From an uncultured Eubacterium sp. (lineage in GTDB: Bacteria > Bacillota > Clostridia > Peptostreptococcales > Anaerovoracaceae): a DNA stretch of 8,124 nt. Below the pieces are notes generated by a model that had not been told where the DNA came from, did no database searches, and saw only the letters and a list, made by a program, of their open reading frames with translations. Numbering within the stretch: position 1 is the stretch's first letter; each line of letters opens with the position of its first letter. This document shows positions 5,069 to 8,124 of this stretch, in pieces. Location: positions 1 through 8,124 of the forward strand of contig UQNP01000082.1 of NCBI GenBank assembly GCA_900542385.1, in the 5' to 3' direction. A program made the position numbers and the translations under genes.

Positions 5069-6944
5069 AAGGATAGCCGGAAAGATCCTGATCGTACTTA
5101 CGGTCCTGTTTTTTTACATTCCTATAGTGTACATGATAGTATTTTCCTTCAATGAGTCGAAATCTCTTACGAGTTTCAGCGGATTCAGTACGCAGTGGTA
5201 TGTGAAGATGCTGGAAAGTCATGATATGATGACGGCGCTTTACAATACTATCATAATAGCTGTACTCGCTACGGTGATCTCTACTTGTATAGGAACGATA
5301 ACAGCGATAGGACTTTCAAAATCAAAAAAAGTGATAAGAAATCTTGTGCTTCAGATAAATGATTTTCCGATAATGAATCCGGAGATCGTTACAGCCATAG
5401 GTCTGATGCTGCTTTTTATCACTTTCAATGTGGAAAAAGGTTTTGTCACGCTGCTGCTTGCGCATATAGCTTTCTGCACACCTTATGTGATACTGAGCGT
5501 AATGCCTAAGATACGGACTCTCGATCCAAATCTTGCTGATGCAGCTATGGATCTGGGCGCCACACCGTGGCAGGCGCTTACAAAAGTCATAGTACCGCAG
5601 ATAACGCCGGGAATATTCGCAGGCGCTATGATAGCCTTTACCATGTCCTTTGACGATTTCATAATATCGTATTTTGTGACAGGCGATGGTGTGAAAAATC
5701 TGAGTATCATGGTCTACACTATGAGCAAGAGAGTAAATCCGAGCATAAATGCCATATCGACTCTTGTCGTAGTTCTTATAACACTGGTGCTTATAATAGT
5801 AAATGTTGCGCCTGTTGTAAGGAAAAAATTCCCGTCATCAAGAGAAAAACGTATGAGAACGAGGACGAAGCTTATTGCTGCTGCGGCCGCAGTGGTTTTG
5901 TTCGCGGGCGGGATCACGGTGAAGAATATTGTCGTTCCGTCAGGTGAATATGAAGGACAGACTCTTTACATATACAACTGGGGAGAGTATACTGGTGAGA
6001 ATATAATCAATGATTTCGAGGAAGAAACAGGGGCTAAAGTTGTACTTGACAATTTTGATTCCAATGAGCAGATGTATATAAAGGTTGCCAACGGAGAAGT
6101 CTACGATATACTTGTTCCAAGCGATTATATGATACAGCGTCTCATACAGGAAGACAGGCTGCAGCCTCTCGACCATGATAAGCTGGATTGCTTTGATAAG
6201 CTGGCGGAAGGTGTTCTGGATCTGGAATACGATCCGGGGAACAAGTACTCAGTGCCGTATTTCTGGGGAACTGTAGGGATAGTTTACGATAAGAATAAGG
6301 TGGATATTGAAGATCTTGAGAAAGAGGGCTTCAATATATTTAAAAATGAAAAATACCGCGGTGAAACTTATCTTTACGATTCCGAAAGAGATTCATTCAT
6401 GATGGCGCTCAAAGCGCTGGGATATTCGATGAATACTGAAGATATGGGTGAACTCAACGAAGCTTATGAATGGCTCTTAGAATGTGTGGAAAACACAGAC
6501 CCGGAAATAGTAACGGATGAGATAATAGACAATATGGCTCAGGGCAGGAAAGCTCTCGGTCTGATATATTCAGGAGATGCTTCCTACGTAATAGCGGAAA
6601 ATCCGGACATGGGTTATTACATGCCTGAAACGGGAACCAACCTTTGGTCTGACGCCATGGTAATACCGAAGAATGCGCAAAATCCTGATCTCGCTCATGA
6701 GTTCATAAACTTTGCTTCTTCATACGAAGGCGCTATGGATAATTCCAGTTATGTAGGGTACACGTCTCCAAATGAAGAGGTAATGAACGAACTTAAAGGT
6801 CCAGGAGGAGATTATGAAGGAATAAACGCATATGTTCCGAGGACAGACAATGAAAATGATGAAATATTCACCTATAATGAAGAGACGAGAAAGATAATAT
6901 CTCAGCTGTGGAGTAAAGTTAAAATAGCCGCTTCAAACAGATGA
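5055..6944 (+). CDS. potCD: Fused PotC permease-PotD polyamine-binding protein
   Basis: One 629-residue protein joins two normally separate subunits. Residues 1-255 are PotC: about six membrane segments and the EAA loop LADAAMDLGATPWQALTKV (160-178) followed by PQITPG. A basic stretch (256-272) leads to a hydrophobic segment (about 273-289), which would cross the membrane outward. Residues 302-629 are PotD, the extracellular substrate-binding domain: YNWGEYTG (307-314), VPSDYM (354-359), PYFWGTVGI (401-409), LWSDAMVIP (530-538). Trp309, Glu311, Tyr312, Trp531 and Asp533 correspond by motif to polyamine-binding residues of E. coli PotD; one acidic position appears to be Ser443. There is no lipobox Cys, so PotD is tethered through the fusion. 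AGGGTGAG precedes the ATG. Such PotCD fusions are known in Firmicutes, with a parallel in fused betaine transporters. A Met at 267 looks like an old PotD start. Confidence 0.94.
   Translation: MKKDRRIAGKILIVLTVLFFYIPIVYMIVFSFNESKSLTSFSGFSTQWYVKMLESHDMMTALYNTIIIAVLATVISTCIGTITAIGLSKSKKVIRNLVLQINDFPIMNPEIVTAIGLMLLFITFNVEKGFVTLLLAHIAFCTPYVILSVMPKIRTLDPNLADAAMDLGATPWQALTKVIVPQITPGIFAGAMIAFTMSFDDFIISYFVTGDGVKNLSIMVYTMSKRVNPSINAISTLVVVLITLVLIIVNVAPVVRKKFPSSREKRMRTRTKLIAAAAAVVLFAGGITVKNIVVPSGEYEGQTLYIYNWGEYTGENIINDFEEETGAKVVLDNFDSNEQMYIKVANGEVYDILVPSDYMIQRLIQEDRLQPLDHDKLDCFDKLAEGVLDLEYDPGNKYSVPYFWGTVGIVYDKNKVDIEDLEKEGFNIFKNEKYRGETYLYDSERDSFMMALKALGYSMNTEDMGELNEAYEWLLECVENTDPEIVTDEIIDNMAQGRKALGLIYSGDASYVIAENPDMGYYMPETGTNLWSDAMVIPKNAQNPDLAHEFINFASSYEGAMDNSSYVGYTSPNEEVMNELKGPGGDYEGINAYVPRTDNENDEIFTYNEETRKIISQLWSKVKIAASNR
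5853..6944 (+). other. Possible internal start giving PotD alone
   Basis: Codon 267 of potCD is ATG followed by RTRTKLIAAAAAVVLFAGG, which has the basic-then-hydrophobic shape of a signal peptide. Initiation here would give 363 residues, close to the usual PotD length. The upstream AAGAGA, about 9 nt away, is only a weak ribosome binding site. It is most likely a fossil of the separate potD start, possibly still used at low level (inference). Confidence 0.3.
5881..5892 (+). repeat. 12-bp palindrome at the PotC-PotD junction
   Basis: CTGCGGCCGCAG is a perfect, GC-only-core palindrome in otherwise AT-rich DNA. It encodes part of the alanine-rich membrane segment at the fusion point. Codon choice for an Ala run can produce it by chance, but its GC content stands out locally. 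Confidence 0.3.
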
Positions 6945-6951
6945 AGCGGCT
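6926..6951 (+). terminator. Hairpin spanning the potCD stop codon
   Basis: A perfect 10-bp stem (AGCCGCTTCA / TGAAGCGGCT) with a 6-nt loop AACAGA is followed by only TTTGCTG, so the U-run is short. The TGA stop (6942-6944) begins the right arm. It probably ends most pot transcripts but may allow read-through into the acyltransferase gene, for which no good promoter is visible in the 59-nt gap. Confidence 0.6.
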
Positions 6952-6990
6952 TTGCTGATGATTTATCATATGATTTTTGAAGTTTTGATA

Positions 6991-6995
6991 CGGAG
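6991..6995 (+). promoter_or_regulatory. Ribosome binding site deciding the TTG start
   Basis: CGGAG ends 8 nt before TTG at 7004. The nearby ATG at 6996 opens only a 6-codon frame, and the first in-frame ATG (codon 46) would remove the conserved N-terminal membrane segment. TTG is therefore the start. Confidence 0.7.
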
Positions 6996-7003
6996 ATGAT
7001 CTA

Positions 7004-8095
7004 TTGGAGACTTTAAATAAGGATAAAAAAGAAAGAAATTATCTGTTTGACAATATAAAGGCTGTGCTGGTGTTTTTTGTTGTATCGGCGCATTATATCA
7101 GAGTTAACGGAAGTTTTGACCCTGCAACGGCTGGAGGAATGTACTATATCATTGCATTTTCTTTCATAATGCAGGGATTTCTTTTGGTTTCAGGTTATTT
7201 TTCAAAAAATACAGAAAAGTGCAGAGCGGGAGCATTCAAGAATTTTCTTATGCCGTATCTGATACTGATGCCGGTGATGTTCTGCTTCAGGTTGATTTTA
7301 TTCGACGATGTTTCTTTTGATATGATGCATCCGAGCCATGCTCTCTGGTATCTTCTCGTAATGTTTGTGTACAGATTTTTTATAAAAGATCTGGGAAAAG
7401 TCCGCGGTATAGTAGTGATAAGCGCACTTCTTATGCTGGTCTCAGGATGCTTTTCCTCTCTTGGAGAAGAGCTGGCTCTCGGCAGGATCTGTTCGTTTTT
7501 AGTGTTTTTTATAATCGGTTATAAGATGAGACCGGAACATGTGGAAAAAATTCGAAGGATACCTAAACCGTTTATCTTTGTGCTTTTGGCGGCACTCTTG
7601 GTATTCTCGTATTTTCTGGCCTTCAGCGAGGCAATACCGATAGAAATGTGGCACCTTAAAGATGGATATTCCATATATCATATGAGCAATGCAGCAGGAA
7701 TCCTCATAAGATTCATACTCGGTGTCACAGCTTTGGCATGGCTTTTGGTTATATTCAGCCTTACGCCGTCTAAAAAGATGTTTTTGAGCGATATCGGGCA
7801 GAGGACTTTAGCTGTATATGTATGTCATATACCAGTGAGATATGCCATTAAAGCCTTTTCTATTCCCGGGGACGGAAGTGTGCTGACGTATGTAATAAGC
7901 TTTACGGCTGCCGCTGCATCTGTGTACGTGTTTTCCAGACCTAAGGTACAGGAGGCGTACAATTCTGTGATGGATCTCATATACGGTATAGTTGAAAAAG
8001 TTTTCAGAAGATCGGTCGAAGTGATGACTGCTGTTAAAAGAAATGTGAAAAATCTGTTTAAGGACGAAGGCTGTAGCAGCAGAGATAATAAATGA
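7004..8095 (+). CDS. Membrane acyltransferase-3 family protein (fucose 4-O-acetylase-like)
   Basis: This 363-residue, multi-spanning membrane protein probably moves an acetyl or other acyl group onto a cell-surface sugar or polymer. The diagnostic N-terminus YLFDNIKAVLVFFVVSAHYI (13-32) contains the family's Asp16 and catalytic-type His30 in the first membrane segment. LVSGYFSK (61-68), HALWYLL (112-118), FIIGYKMR (169-176) and GQRTLAVYVCHIPV (265-278) are further family landmarks. About ten hydrophobic segments run to about residue 310, followed by a basic cytoplasmic tail of about 50 residues. The start is TTG with CGGAG 8 nt upstream. No strong promoter is seen, so it may depend on read-through from the pot operon. 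Its stop overlaps the ATG of a following gene. The substrate is not identifiable; a link to polyamine uptake is not implied. Confidence 0.85.
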   Translation: METLNKDKKERNYLFDNIKAVLVFFVVSAHYIRVNGSFDPATAGGMYYIIAFSFIMQGFLLVSGYFSKNTEKCRAGAFKNFLMPYLILMPVMFCFRLILFDDVSFDMMHPSHALWYLLVMFVYRFFIKDLGKVRGIVVISALLMLVSGCFSSLGEELALGRICSFLVFFIIGYKMRPEHVEKIRRIPKPFIFVLLAALLVFSYFLAFSEAIPIEMWHLKDGYSIYHMSNAAGILIRFILGVTALAWLLVIFSLTPSKKMFLSDIGQRTLAVYVCHIPVRYAIKAFSIPGDGSVLTYVISFTAAAASVYVFSRPKVQEAYNSVMDLIYGIVEKVFRRSVEVMTAVKRNVKNLFKDEGCSSRDNK

Positions 8096-8124
8096 ATATA
8101 TTAAAAATATTGCAGATAAAATAC
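8092..8124 (+). CDS. Start of a downstream gene, truncated by the window
   Basis: ATGA overlap with the acyltransferase stop opens a frame MNILKILQIKY that continues past the window end. AGAG lies 7 nt upstream as a weak ribosome binding site. The first residues resemble the opening beta strand of many GT-B glycosyltransferases, which would fit a surface-polysaccharide context, but 11 codons are too few to assign it. Confidence 0.35.
   Translation, partial: MNILKILQIKY

Noticed and set aside
6945..7003. Promoter for the acyltransferase gene
   Set aside because: TTGCTG and TATGAT are present but only 11 nt apart, and no other pair has acceptable spacing.

Overview
The window looks like a piece of chromosome from a low-to-moderate-GC Gram-positive anaerobe, most likely a clostridial Firmicute. 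The evidence is AGGAGG-type ribosome binding sites, near-consensus SigA promoters, heavy use of ATA (Ile) and AGA (Arg) codons, a clostridial-type iron alcohol dehydrogenase/flavodoxin pair, and a polyamine ABC operon with fused PotC-PotD. The species cannot be named from sequence alone. There are no RNA genes, insertion sequences or CRISPR arrays, and no gap longer than about 210 bases lacks a gene.

Left part (about 1-2500, minus strand): an iron-containing alcohol dehydrogenase of the YqhD/butanol dehydrogenase type is followed 1 nt later by a small flavodoxin. Beyond these lies a TetR-family regulator with its own perfect-consensus promoter (TTGACA-17-TATAAT). Two near-identical palindromes (TGACA-N3-TGTCA) flank the dehydrogenase promoter. 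A third copy, 11/13 identical to one of them, overlaps the -35 box of the regulator promoter. The simplest reading is that the TetR protein represses itself and the dehydrogenase-flavodoxin operon. The regulator leader also holds an 11-bp perfect hairpin between the promoter and the start codon.

Middle part (2500-6950, plus strand): a divergent polyamine uptake operon, potA-potB-potCD, has abutting or overlapping genes and two possible promoters. PotA, the cytoplasmic ATPase, is unusual. It is 525 residues long instead of the usual 350-380, because about 170 residues are inserted into its C-terminal TOBE domain. The insert reads as two tandem repeats resembling the Ig-like modules of Gram-positive surface proteins. 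PotC and PotD are one 629-residue protein, joined by a basic loop and a hydrophobic segment that looks like a retained PotD signal anchor and still begins with a Met. A hairpin overlaps the stop codon.

Right part (7000-8124, plus strand): an integral-membrane acyltransferase-3 family protein with a TTG start. Its stop codon overlaps the ATG of another gene that runs off the window.

The strongest candidates for something undescribed are the Ig-like insertion in PotA and the palindrome-defined TetR regulon, which may extend weakly into the upstream potA promoter.
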